From CALMEC01 sp964531025 (GTDB taxonomy: Bacteria > Actinomycetota > Thermoleophilia > Miltoncostaeales > Miltoncostaeaceae), in NCBI GenBank assembly GCA_964531025.1, contig CAZHDY010000002.1, positions 124,001 to 188,000 of the forward strand: a stretch of DNA of 64,000 nucleotides. Reading direction: 5' to 3'. Positions 8,443 to 16,622 of this stretch are shown here, in pieces. Below the pieces are notes generated by a model. That model was not told the DNA's origin. It saw nothing but the letters and a program-made list of their open reading frames with translations, and made no database searches. Position numbers and translations under genes: made by a program. The first letter of the stretch is position 1. Each line of letters opens with the position of its first letter.

Positions 8443-9414
8443 TTACGGATCGATCGTTGCGAACGGACGTGGCAGCTGCGACTCGAGCACCTGACCGGGC
8501 CGGAATCCTCGCAGGCCGAGCGTACCGGGGGTGACACCGGCCACGGCGGCGCGCGGGATGAGACCGACGAGCTCGCTGTCCCCGGCCCGCCCCCCGAGGC
8601 GTTCCGCCTCCCGATGGACCGCCGCGATGGCCGCCGCCGGGGGTGTCCGGCGGAAGTCTTCCAGGTTCATGGACACCTGCGCCGCCCCGGCCGACGACAG
8701 ATAGAGGCCGAGCGCCCGCAGACCGGGGAGACCTCCCCCGCTCTCACGGATGCGCGCCGCGATCACACGGGCGTCGGCCAGACCCCCGTCGGCCAGCCAG
8801 ACGTTGAGGGCGATGAGCGGATCGCGCGCACCCACCAGGACGGCGCCGGCCGTGGCATGCATGCGCGGCGGTCCGTCGTCGGGGATGAGGACGCCGTCGT
8901 CGATGCGTGAGGCCAGGCCGTCCACCCCACCGGCGCGGAAGTCGTGCGGACGGGTCCGCGAGGGGTTCGTGGCGAGCTCGCCGTAACGGAAGACGGGGAT
9001 GAGCAGCTCGGAGCCGATGCGCTGGGAGATGCTCGTCGCGAGCTCGACCGCCAGCGGCATGTCGGCGGGCTCGCGGGCGACGATGGGCACCACGTCCAGC
9101 GCTCCCACCGTGGGATGAACACCCCGCAGGCGACGGACGTCGATGGCGTCCATGGATGCCGCCGCCAGATCCACCATGGCGTCCTGAACGGCGAGGGGGT
9201 GGCCGGCGACGCTGAAGACGGTGCGATCGTGGTCGGGATCGGAGTGCACGTCCATGATGCGGACGCCGTCGCGGGCGATGGCGTCCTCCAGATCGCGCAG
9301 CACCCACGGGTCGCGCCCCTCGGCCACGTTGGGCACGGCGACGACCACCGGTGGATCGACACCGAGAGGAGGGTGTTCGGCAACGCCGATCTGACCAGTA
9401 TCGCTATCGTTCAC
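8443..9414 (-). CDS. Glutamate formimidoyltransferase-like protein (FtcD N-terminal type)
   Basis: Family members transfer a formimino group between glutamate and tetrahydrofolate in histidine breakdown and folate metabolism. The translation shows the family signatures VPNVAEGRD near the N-terminus, VHSDPDHDRTVFS, VHPTVGALDVVP and VSMNLEDF. At about 323 residues it is the transferase domain alone without the cyclodeaminase domain. No other histidine-degradation gene is nearby, so its role may be in one-carbon metabolism. The start is uncertain: GTG at 9414 is only 10 bases from the divergent ABC transporter start, and another GTG at 9348 lies just before VVVAVPNVAEGRD. No clear Shine-Dalgarno is seen for either. 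Confidence 0.85.
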   Translation of the reverse strand: MNDSDTGQIGVAEHPPLGVDPPVVVAVPNVAEGRDPWVLRDLEDAIARDGVRIMDVHSDPDHDRTVFSVAGHPLAVQDAMVDLAAASMDAIDVRRLRGVHPTVGALDVVPIVAREPADMPLAVELATSISQRIGSELLIPVFRYGELATNPSRTRPHDFRAGGVDGLASRIDDGVLIPDDGPPRMHATAGAVLVGARDPLIALNVWLADGGLADARVIAARIRESGGGLPGLRALGLYLSSAGAAQVSMNLEDFRRTPPAAAIAAVHREAERLGGRAGDSELVGLIPRAAVAGVTPGTLGLRGFRPGQVLESQLPRPFATIDP

Positions 9415-9424
9415 CGGTAATACC

Positions 9425-11164
9425 GTGAGTACTCTCGTCCGCCTCCTCGCATTCCTCCGACCATACCGTGTCCAGGTCACCGTGACGGCGACGGCTGCCG
9501 CGCTGATCATGGCCTGCTCGGCCGCCATCCCCTGGTTCGCACGCGTCATCATCGACGACGTCATCAAGGGCGGGCGACGCGACCTGCTCGGGCCGCTGGT
9601 CGGCGCCATCGTCGGCGTGGGCCTGCTGCGGATGGGTCTCGCCGCGGTCCGCCGTGTCGTATCGGGCAACGTCAGCCTCGGTGTGGAGTTCGACCTGCGC
9701 GGGCACATGTTCGACCACCTCCAGCGCCAGTCGTTCCGCTACTTCGACCGTATGCCCGTCGGGCAGCTCATGTCGCGGGCGACGAACGACCTGCAGATCA
9801 TCCGTTTCTTCCTGGGGTACGGACTCGTCTTCATCTTCTCCAACGTCTTCGCGCTGGTGCTCTACAGCGTCCTCCTCTTCCTGATCGACCCGTTGCTCAC
9901 CGCCCTCGCGCTGCTCATGGCCCCCGCGCTCATCGCGGTCGCGTGGCGGTCGAGCACCCGGACCCAGCCGCTGCTGGTCGACGCTCAGCAGAAGGTCGCC
10001 GACGTGACCCAGAGCGCCGAGGAGAGCATCGTCGGGATCCGCGTGGTGAAGGCGTTCGGACAGGAGGTGCAGCAGAGCGCACGGTTCGCGGACACGTCGA
10101 TGACGGCCTTCCGTACCAGCATGCGGGCCAACCGGATGCAGGCGTTCTACATGTCGTTCATGGGGTTCCTGCCGACCGTGGGGCTCGCGGTGGTCGTCGC
10201 CCTGGGCGGCATCCGCACCATCGACGGCGGCCTCACCACCGGTGAGTTCTTCCAGTACTACACGTACCTCCTCATGCTGGTCTTCCCCCTTCGGATGGTC
10301 GGGACGCTGGTGGGAAGCGCCCAGCGCGCCGCAGCCGCCGGCGTCCGGATGTTCGAGGTGCTCGACGCCGAACCCGACCTGACCGAACCGGACGATCCCC
10401 GTCCGCTGCCCGACGGCGCCGGTCACGTGCGGTTCACGGACGTGTCGTTCGGACATGAGACCCCGACCGGCCTGCTCCGCGACATCGATCTGGACATCCC
10501 GGCGGGACGCGTAGTCGCCCTCATCGGCGCGACCGGATCCGGCAAGACGACACTGGCCCAGCTCATCCCCCGCTACTACGACGTGACGGGTGGGTCGGTG
10601 ACGCTGGACGGCGTCGACGTGCGCGACCTCGACCTGAACGACCTGCGGCGGGCCGTGGGCGTCGTGGCGCAGGAGCCCTTCCTCTTCAGCCTGTCGGTGC
10701 GCGACAACATCGCCTACGGATGCCCGGATGTGAGCGACGGGCAGATCCGCGAGGCGGCCCGGATCGCCATGGCACAGGACTTCATCGAGGCCCTCCCCGA
10801 CGGGTACGACACCATGATCGGCGAGCGCGGCTACACCCTGTCGGGCGGGCAGCGGCAGCGCATCGCCATCGCCCGTGCGGTGCTCACCGACCCGCGGGTC
10901 CTGATCCTCGACGAGGCCACGGCGTCCGTGGACGCCACCACCGAGCGCGAGATCCAGACCGCGCTTCGCGGGGTGATGCGGGATCGCACCACGATCATCA
11001 TCGCCCACCGTCTGTCCACCATCGCGCTCGCCGACGAGATCGTGGTGTTGGGCGACGGCGTGATCGCCGCACGCGGAACACACGAGACGCTCCACGAGAC
11101 CAGTGATCTGTACCGCGACATCCACGACGCGGGGCTGGTCACGAGCGCTCCGGAGGTCGGCTGA
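9425..11164 (+). CDS. ABC exporter half-transporter (membrane + ATPase), first of pair
   Basis: A 579-residue type IV ABC half-transporter. The N-terminal 320 residues hold six membrane helices of the ABC_membrane domain; the C-terminal nucleotide-binding domain has Walker A GATGSGKTT, signature LSGGQ, Walker B LILDEATASVD with the catalytic Glu, and H-loop IAHR. The stop codon overlaps the start of the next gene (TGATG), so the two halves are made together and very likely form a heterodimer exporting drugs, lipids or peptides. The substrate cannot be told from sequence. The GTG start directly gives STLVRLLAFLRPYR, a typical beginning; it is divergent from the ftcD-like gene with almost no spacer. 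Confidence 0.93.
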   Translation: MSTLVRLLAFLRPYRVQVTVTATAAALIMACSAAIPWFARVIIDDVIKGGRRDLLGPLVGAIVGVGLLRMGLAAVRRVVSGNVSLGVEFDLRGHMFDHLQRQSFRYFDRMPVGQLMSRATNDLQIIRFFLGYGLVFIFSNVFALVLYSVLLFLIDPLLTALALLMAPALIAVAWRSSTRTQPLLVDAQQKVADVTQSAEESIVGIRVVKAFGQEVQQSARFADTSMTAFRTSMRANRMQAFYMSFMGFLPTVGLAVVVALGGIRTIDGGLTTGEFFQYYTYLLMLVFPLRMVGTLVGSAQRAAAAGVRMFEVLDAEPDLTEPDDPRPLPDGAGHVRFTDVSFGHETPTGLLRDIDLDIPAGRVVALIGATGSGKTTLAQLIPRYYDVTGGSVTLDGVDVRDLDLNDLRRAVGVVAQEPFLFSLSVRDNIAYGCPDVSDGQIREAARIAMAQDFIEALPDGYDTMIGERGYTLSGGQRQRIAIARAVLTDPRVLILDEATASVDATTEREIQTALRGVMRDRTTIIIAHRLSTIALADEIVVLGDGVIAARGTHETLHETSDLYRDIHDAGLVTSAPEVG

Positions 11165-12954
11165 TGACGATGGGTGGCCGACCGGGGCCTCCGACCGTGC
11201 TCAGCAGCACCGGGCAGGCGCCGCCCGAGCGCATCCCGGTGCGGATGTTGCGGAAGCTCCTGCCCTACTTCCGCCCGTACCGCTGGCAGGTGGTCGCAAC
11301 ACTGCTGCTGATGGCCCTGGTGTCGCTCTCCGGTCTGGTGTCACCCGCACTGGTCCAGATCGCCATCGACCACGGCATCGAGGAGAGCGACAAGTCCGTG
11401 ATCGTCTGGGCGGTCACCCTCCTCGTGGCGGCGGGCGTCGTCGGCTGGATCGCCGGATACGGACAGACGTATCTGGCGGCGTGGGTCGGCGAACGCATGC
11501 TGTTCGACATCCGCACACGCACGTTCTCGCACATGATGAACCTCTCGCTGGGCCATCACGAGAAGACCCCGACCGGGGTCAGCGTCAGCCGCCTCACCAG
11601 CGACATCGAGGCGCTCCACCAGCTCGTGACCGAGGGGGTCACCACCCTCGTCGTCCAGGGGCTCACCTTCGTCGGTGTCATCGTCATCCTATTCGGCTAC
11701 GACTGGCAGCTCGCGCTCTGGGCCTTCGCGGTGTTCCCGCTGCTGATCGTGGCCACCGCGGTGTTCCGGCTGGCGTCGGCCGGTGCGTACCGCCGCACGC
11801 GCGAGCGCATCGCGCACGTCCTCGCCGTACTGCAGGAGTCGATCTCCGGGGTCCGGGTCGTCCAGGGATTCGGCCGCCAGCGCGCGGCCCAGACGAACTT
11901 CCGGGAGGTCAACGCGGAGTACCGCGAGGCCAACATGCAGACCATCCGGATCTCCGCCGTGTACTTCCCCGGCGTCGAGTTCCTGACCGCCGTCGGCACG
12001 GCCCTTGTGCTGTTCTTCGGGACACGACGGGTGATGGACGGCGACCTCACCGTGGGGGTCCTGGTGGCGTTCGTCGGTTACGTGGTCATCTTCTTCGACC
12101 CGATCCAACAGCTCTCGCAGCTGTACGGGACGTTCCAGTCGGCGATGGCCGCCCTCGAGAAGATCCTGAACGTACTGGAGACGGAGCCTGAGCTGGTCGA
12201 CCGTCCCGGCGCCGTCGATCTGCCCGAGATCCGAGGTGAGGTCGCACTGCGCGACGTCACCTTCGCGTACGGCGAGACCCCGGTCCTGCGCGACGTCGAC
12301 CTGACCATCGCGGCCGGGAGCACCGTCGCCCTGGTCGGCGAGACGGGGGCCGGGAAGTCGACCCTGGCCAAGCTCATCGCCCGGTTCTACGACCCGACCG
12401 AGGGCGCGGTCCTGATCGACGGCCACGATCTGCGCGACGTGCGGCAGGACTCGCTGCGGGCGCAACTGGGCATCGTCCCGCAGGAGGGTCACGTGTTCCG
12501 GGGATCCGTGGCCGACAACCTCCGCTTCGCCCGTCCCGAGGCATCTGACGACGAGCTGTGGGCGGCGCTCGACGCCGTGGGCGCGCATGACCTGGTCGCA
12601 GCGCTGCCGGAGGGACTCGACACCGAGTTGGAGGAACGGGGCTCGCGCCTGTCGGCCGGCCAGCGTCAGATCATCGCGTTCGCCCGCGCCCTCGTGGCGG
12701 ATCCGCGCCTGCTCATCCTGGACGAGGCCACCTCGTCCGTGGACCTCCGCACCGAGCGGCAGATCGAGACCGCACTGGAGCGGCTCCTGGCCGGGAGGAC
12801 GGCGATCGTCATCGCCCATCGCCTGTCGACCATCCGGCGCGCCGACCGGATCATCGTGGTCGACCACGGACGCATCGTGGAGGACGGCACGCACGACGAA
12901 CTCATCGAGCGTGGTGGCCGCTATGCGGAGCTCTACGCAAGCTGGCAATCCTGA
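11164..12954 (+). CDS. ABC exporter half-transporter, second of pair
   Basis: A 596-residue partner of the preceding half-transporter: six-helix membrane domain from about residue 35, then a nucleotide-binding domain with Walker A GETGAGKST, a slightly altered signature LSAGQRQ, Walker B LLILDEATSSVD and H-loop IAHR. Both halves retain the catalytic Glu after Walker B, so neither ATP site is obviously dead by that criterion. The first 35 residues are polar and probably lie in the cytoplasm. Overlap with the upstream gene indicates translational coupling. Heterodimeric multidrug or lipid exporters of this organisation are common in Gram-positive lineages. Confidence 0.93.
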   Translation: MTMGGRPGPPTVLSSTGQAPPERIPVRMLRKLLPYFRPYRWQVVATLLLMALVSLSGLVSPALVQIAIDHGIEESDKSVIVWAVTLLVAAGVVGWIAGYGQTYLAAWVGERMLFDIRTRTFSHMMNLSLGHHEKTPTGVSVSRLTSDIEALHQLVTEGVTTLVVQGLTFVGVIVILFGYDWQLALWAFAVFPLLIVATAVFRLASAGAYRRTRERIAHVLAVLQESISGVRVVQGFGRQRAAQTNFREVNAEYREANMQTIRISAVYFPGVEFLTAVGTALVLFFGTRRVMDGDLTVGVLVAFVGYVVIFFDPIQQLSQLYGTFQSAMAALEKILNVLETEPELVDRPGAVDLPEIRGEVALRDVTFAYGETPVLRDVDLTIAAGSTVALVGETGAGKSTLAKLIARFYDPTEGAVLIDGHDLRDVRQDSLRAQLGIVPQEGHVFRGSVADNLRFARPEASDDELWAALDAVGAHDLVAALPEGLDTELEERGSRLSAGQRQIIAFARALVADPRLLILDEATSSVDLRTERQIETALERLLAGRTAIVIAHRLSTIRRADRIIVVDHGRIVEDGTHDELIERGGRYAELYASWQS

Positions 12955-13022
12955 CGAGGCGAGCCCTGACGCGGGCGGTGGTGGGCGGTGAACACGAGTC
13001 GATGTGACGGCGGTCGTGGTGT

Positions 13023-13051
13023 GTCACACGACGATCGCGGTGTGCTACGCT
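13023..13051 (+). promoter_or_regulatory. Candidate sigma-A-type promoter for the tRNA pair
   Basis: GTCACA and TACGCT separated by 17 bases, matching four of six -35 and three of six -10 consensus positions, 25 bases upstream of tRNA-Gln. Spacing and position fit, but the match is modest. Confidence 0.4.
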
Positions 13052-13076
13052 GACCGGCGCCCGTACGGGGGTCCGA

Positions 13077-13147
13077 TGGGGGATCGTCTAGCGGTAGGAC
13101 GCCGGGTTCTGGCCCCGGTAGCGGGGGTTCGAATCCTCCTCCCCCAA
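13077..13147 (+). tRNA. tRNA-Gln (anticodon CTG)
   Basis: A 71-base cloverleaf. The acceptor stem TGGGGGA pairs with TCCCCCA, the D-arm contains AGCGGTAGGA, the anticodon stem CCGGG/CCCGG encloses the loop TTCTGGC with anticodon CTG, and the T-arm holds GGTTCGAATCC. The discriminator is A and the CCA end is not encoded. Confidence 0.96.
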
Positions 13148-13189
13148 CTCGAGTTCTCTCCATAGCGGGCAATGGCAGTGGCACCACAG

Positions 13190-13262
13190 GGCGCATTCGT
13201 CTAGGGGCCTAGGACGCCGGCCTCTCACGCCGGTAACACGGGTTCGAATCCCGTATGCGCTA
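13190..13262 (+). tRNA. tRNA-Glu (anticodon CTC)
   Basis: A 73-base cloverleaf. The acceptor stem GGCGCAT pairs with ATGCGCT through a G-U first pair, the anticodon stem CCGGC/GCCGG encloses CTCTCAC with anticodon CTC, and the T-arm is ACGGGTTCGAATCCCGT. Discriminator A, CCA not encoded. It follows tRNA-Gln by 42 bases and is probably on the same transcript. Gln and Glu tRNAs are substrates of MnmA, which is encoded 10 kb away. Confidence 0.95.
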
Positions 13263-13269
13263 CTCCACC

Positions 13270-13294
13270 GGAACCCCCGCTCGTCGGGGGTTCC
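13270..13294 (+). terminator. Terminator after the tRNA pair
   Basis: A perfect 10-bp stem GGAACCCCCG / CGGGGGTTCC with a five-base loop, starting eight bases after tRNA-Glu and followed by a T-containing stretch (GTCGTTGTGG). Confidence 0.85.
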
Positions 13295-13448
13295 GTCGTT
13301 GTGGGCCGGTAGCCGGCACGTCCGCGCACGGTTGCGGTGTACGCTCCCGACGTGGTCGGGGGGCCTCTACCCTCGTCCGCACCGGGATCTCGGCCGTTTC
13401 CCGCGGCCGGGCTCCCATATGAGCAGCACGCCGGGGCGGCCGAGCGGC

Positions 13449-14349
13449 TCAGACCGTGCCCTGTGCCCCCGTGACCACGGCGACCTCACCCGCGAGTGCG
13501 GCGTTCGCCACGATGAGCTCGCGATTGACCTCCGAGGTGCGTCCCTCCGTGGACTCGTTCAGCATCCGCAGCACGTGCGGCGTGACGTCGGGCCCGGCGA
13601 CACCGGTCTCACGCGCCTGCGCGACGGCCTCGTCCGTGAGGGCCGCGATGTCGTCGAGCGAGCGGTCCGGGGGTCGCACGAGCAGAACGGCACCACCACC
13701 CAGGTCCCAGTGGACGCGCGCCATCGCCGCCGCCTCGGCCGGAAGCTCGACCCGCGACGAGACCGGCGGGCCTCCACCCCGGGCGTAGAACAGCGGGATC
13801 GTGTCCGTGCGCCATCCCAGGACGGGGATACCGAAGGTCTCGAGCATCTCGGCCGTCGCACCCACGTCCAGGAGGGACTTGATGCCCGCGCTCACGGTGA
13901 TCACAGGACACGACGCGAGAGCCGGCAGATCGGCGGACACGTCGGGAGGCGCCGGGAACTCCCGGTGGACACCGCCCAGTCCCCCGGTCGCCATGACCCG
14001 GATCCCGACCGTCCGGCAGACCGTCACCGTGGCGCCGACCGTTGTGGCACCCAGCGTGCCCTGGACCACGCACGACGCCAGGTCGCGGGGACCGCACTTG
14101 CGCACCCGTTCGGCGTCGGTTCCGAAACGTTCCAGCTCGTCGCGCGTCATGCCGACCCGGATCTCGCCGTTCGACCACGCCCACCGTTGCGGGCACGGCT
14201 CCGCTGGCACGTACGGCCTCCTCCGACGCCTGTGCCACCATCACTCCGTCGGGATGCGGGAATCCGTGCGATACGAGGGTCGTCTCGAGGGCGACGACCG
14301 GCCGTCCCTCGCTCAGTGCATCGCGGACCTCGTCGCCCAGTCGGATCAT
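13449..14349 (-). pseudogene. psuG: Pseudouridine-5'-phosphate glycosidase, frameshifted
   Basis: PsuG splits pseudouridine 5'-phosphate into uracil and ribose 5-phosphate. The family sequence is present in two frames: residues IRLGDEVRDALSEGRPVVAL through GAVPATVGVV from the ATG, then NGEIRVGMTRDELERFG to the end in another frame. The break lies near base 14172, where GTGGTCGAACGGCGAG has one base too many (or two too few) for GVV-NGE to be continuous. The rest is well conserved, for example ATGGLGGVHRE and SAGIKSLLDVGATAEMLETFG, so the lesion is recent or is a sequencing error. The ATG overlaps the psuK stop (ATGA), a normal psuK-psuG operon. Confidence 0.85.
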
Positions 14350-15203
14350 CGGACGGGCGAGGATGCCGGTGCGGCCACCTCGCGCATCGGGGGAAGTGCC
14401 CCCTGACGTCCACTGCACATGGTCGCGGCCTGGCAGCCGCGTGCGATGGCGTCCTCAAGATCCTGACCCATCAGGAAGCCCGCCACGAAGGCCTCCTCCA
14501 CCCCGCCCGGATCCACGACGGCGACCTGCGGTGCCGACACCTCGTGGGTGAGCTCGTGGCAGTGGACGACCCTGCTGCCGTCGTCCCGCCTCACGACCCT
14601 GGTCGCCAGCGACGGTCGGCGTCCCAGTTCGCCGTACTGCTCCTGGGAGCCGAAGAGGATGCACGGGCGGATCGCCATGAGGCGTCGTGTGACGACGGCG
14701 GCACCCACATATCGGATCATGGAGGCCGCGGGCAGGCTCACCGAGACCTTGGCCCCCGTTCGACGGGCCATGGCGGTCGCCGTCAGCGCAAGCTCGGAGG
14801 CGGGGCGGGTGAGCAGGTTGTGACCCGAGATGTGAAGGGCGCCGAGGTCGGTGAACCACCCCGGATCCAGATCCGCGGGGGTGAGATCCAGCGACCACGG
14901 GTTCGGCGACTTGCCGTCGCCGGCCAGGAGGGAGGAGACGGCACCGTCGTCGGCGCTCACCACCGGACCGCGCATCCGCACCCCCCGGGTGAACAGATCC
15001 GCGGCGGCGACCTGGGCCACCACGTCGTCACCGCGAGCACCGATCAGATCGGCCTCACCACCGAGCGAGGCCACCCAGGCGGCCACGACCGCCACGCGTC
15101 CGTCGATGGTCACGCGCGTGCGGGCCGGCGCTCCTCCGCCGAACGATCGATCCCGTCGCAACACGATGTCGCGATGTATGTCTCCGAGCGTGATAACGCG
15201 CAT
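14346..15203 (-). CDS. psuK: PfkB-family kinase, probable pseudouridine kinase
   Basis: A 285-residue PfkB/ribokinase-type sugar kinase. It begins MRVITLGDIHRDIVLRRD and has the glycine-rich GGGAPARTRV near the N-terminus. The usual C-terminal signature DTxGAGD is altered to DPGGVEEAFVAGFLMG, so the anion hole and catalytic Asp are atypical: the Asp position of GAGD reads Glu. Its overlap with psuG points to pseudouridine as substrate. A TTG 42 bases upstream would add 14 residues; the ATG fits the family better. It is divergent from the phosphofructokinase. If the altered active-site motif abolishes activity, the whole psu pathway may be decaying here. Confidence 0.75.
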   Translation of the reverse strand: MRVITLGDIHRDIVLRRDRSFGGGAPARTRVTIDGRVAVVAAWVASLGGEADLIGARGDDVVAQVAAADLFTRGVRMRGPVVSADDGAVSSLLAGDGKSPNPWSLDLTPADLDPGWFTDLGALHISGHNLLTRPASELALTATAMARRTGAKVSVSLPAASMIRYVGAAVVTRRLMAIRPCILFGSQEQYGELGRRPSLATRVVRRDDGSRVVHCHELTHEVSAPQVAVVDPGGVEEAFVAGFLMGQDLEDAIARGCQAATMCSGRQGALPPMREVAAPASSPVR

Positions 15204-15428
15204 TGCGTGATTGTGACGATCGCTGACGACCGTCGCACTCCCCAATGGTCGGGGTCGAAGATGAGGTTCCTACAGATTGGACCTGGCCGGACGGTCAGTA
15301 TCCACCGGGAGCGGCCTCCGCGGGAGCCTCACCGGTTAGCTTCCTTTCGCCATCGGGCCGAATGACGGGGCGGTGACGGTATCCCCGGGAGGAGCGAACG
15401 TCCCGAGACGAGCCGCTACGCTGGCCGC

Positions 15429-16460
15429 ATGAAGATCGGAGTCCTCACCGGGGGAGGAGATTGCCCCGGCCTCAACGCCGTCATCCGTTCGGTCGTCCGC
15501 GTGGGCGAGAACGTGCATGGGAACACCCACCTGGGGATCCGCCACGGCTGGCGCGGTCTTCTGGAGAAGGAGACGATCCCCCTCGGCCTGCAGCAGGTGG
15601 CCGGCATCCTTCCCCGCGGCGGGACCATCCTGTCGACGTCGCGCACCAACCCGTTCAAGGACGGCGACGGCGGACAGGCCTGTGCCGACAACGCCAAGGA
15701 GCTCGGTCTCGACGCCCTGATCGCGATCGGCGGCGAGGACACCCTCGGTGTCGCCAACCGGCTGTCCGAGGAGTTCGGACTCCCGTGCGTCGGGGTACCC
15801 AAGACCATCGACAACGATCTGGACGGCACCGACTACACCTTCGGTTTCTTCACGGCGGTCGACATCGTCACCGAGGCGCTCGACCGCGTCCACACGACCG
15901 CCGAGTCGCACGACCGGGTGATCGTGGTGGAGGTCATGGGCCGGCACGCCGGATGGATCGCCACCTACGCCGGTATCGCCGGTGGGGCCGACTTCATCCT
16001 GATCCCCGAAGATCCGCAGCCCATCGAACGGGTCTGCGACGCCGTGGTCTCCCGGCACGAGAGCGGTCGCCACTTCTCCATCATCGTGGTGAGCGAGGGC
16101 TTCCAGTTCTCGGAGGATCCCGACGACGGACCGGTGGACGAGTTCGGCCACCGCGATCTCTCGAAGGCCGCCATCGGCGAACGGGTCGCCGCCCTCGTCT
16201 CCAGTCGCACGGGGTACGAGGCGCGCTCGGTGGTCCTGGGGCATGTGCAGCGCGGGGGCTCGCCCAACGCCTTCGACCGGATCCTGGCCACCCGCTTCGG
16301 CGCGCTCGCGGCGGATCTCGTGGCACAGGGGAAGTTCGGCCGCATGGTCGCCCTCCGCGGTGACGAGGTGATCGACATCCCGATCAGCGAGGGTGTCGCG
16401 CGACTGAAGACCGTGCCGCCGGAGCGCTACGCGGTGGCCCGTCCCTTCTTCGGTTTCTAG
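15429..16460 (+). CDS. pfp: 6-phosphofructokinase, residues of the PPi-dependent type
   Basis: Phosphorylates fructose 6-phosphate at C1. A 343-residue PfkA-fold enzyme with GVLTGGGDCPGLNAVIR at the N-terminus, the substrate motif PKTIDNDL, and MGRHAGW. The phosphoryl-donor positions read Asp104 (GGEDT) and Lys125 (PKTIDND), where ATP enzymes have Gly at both. Asp plus Lys is the established pattern of pyrophosphate-dependent enzymes such as that of Amycolatopsis methanolica. ATP use therefore looks unlikely and the reaction would be reversible. The ATG directly begins the conserved MKIGVLTGGG. It is a single-gene unit. Confidence 0.9.
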   Translation: MKIGVLTGGGDCPGLNAVIRSVVRVGENVHGNTHLGIRHGWRGLLEKETIPLGLQQVAGILPRGGTILSTSRTNPFKDGDGGQACADNAKELGLDALIAIGGEDTLGVANRLSEEFGLPCVGVPKTIDNDLDGTDYTFGFFTAVDIVTEALDRVHTTAESHDRVIVVEVMGRHAGWIATYAGIAGGADFILIPEDPQPIERVCDAVVSRHESGRHFSIIVVSEGFQFSEDPDDGPVDEFGHRDLSKAAIGERVAALVSSRTGYEARSVVLGHVQRGGSPNAFDRILATRFGALAADLVAQGKFGRMVALRGDEVIDIPISEGVARLKTVPPERYAVARPFFGF

Positions 16461-16622
16461 CCACACCACCCCTTTTATCGTCACTATCACGTCTCGGGCG
16501 CGCGCTATTTGATCGTCTACAGTGCAGCCCCCTGACGTCCGGCGCCCGTCCGGCTCACATCCATCCCCGCATGCCGCCCCGTCCGACGAAGGCGGGCGCC
16601 ATGCTGTTACCCTCGACAACCG

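Noticed and set aside
9404..11125. Long minus-strand open frame opposite the first ABC half-transporter
   Set aside because: It is the antisense shadow of a clearly coding ABC gene; its translation is Asp/His/Arg-rich with no motif, as expected from high-G+C codon structure.
13299..15365. 688-codon plus-strand open frame over psuG/psuK
   Set aside because: Antisense to the psu genes and running through a terminator region; composition is Arg/His-rich shadow type.
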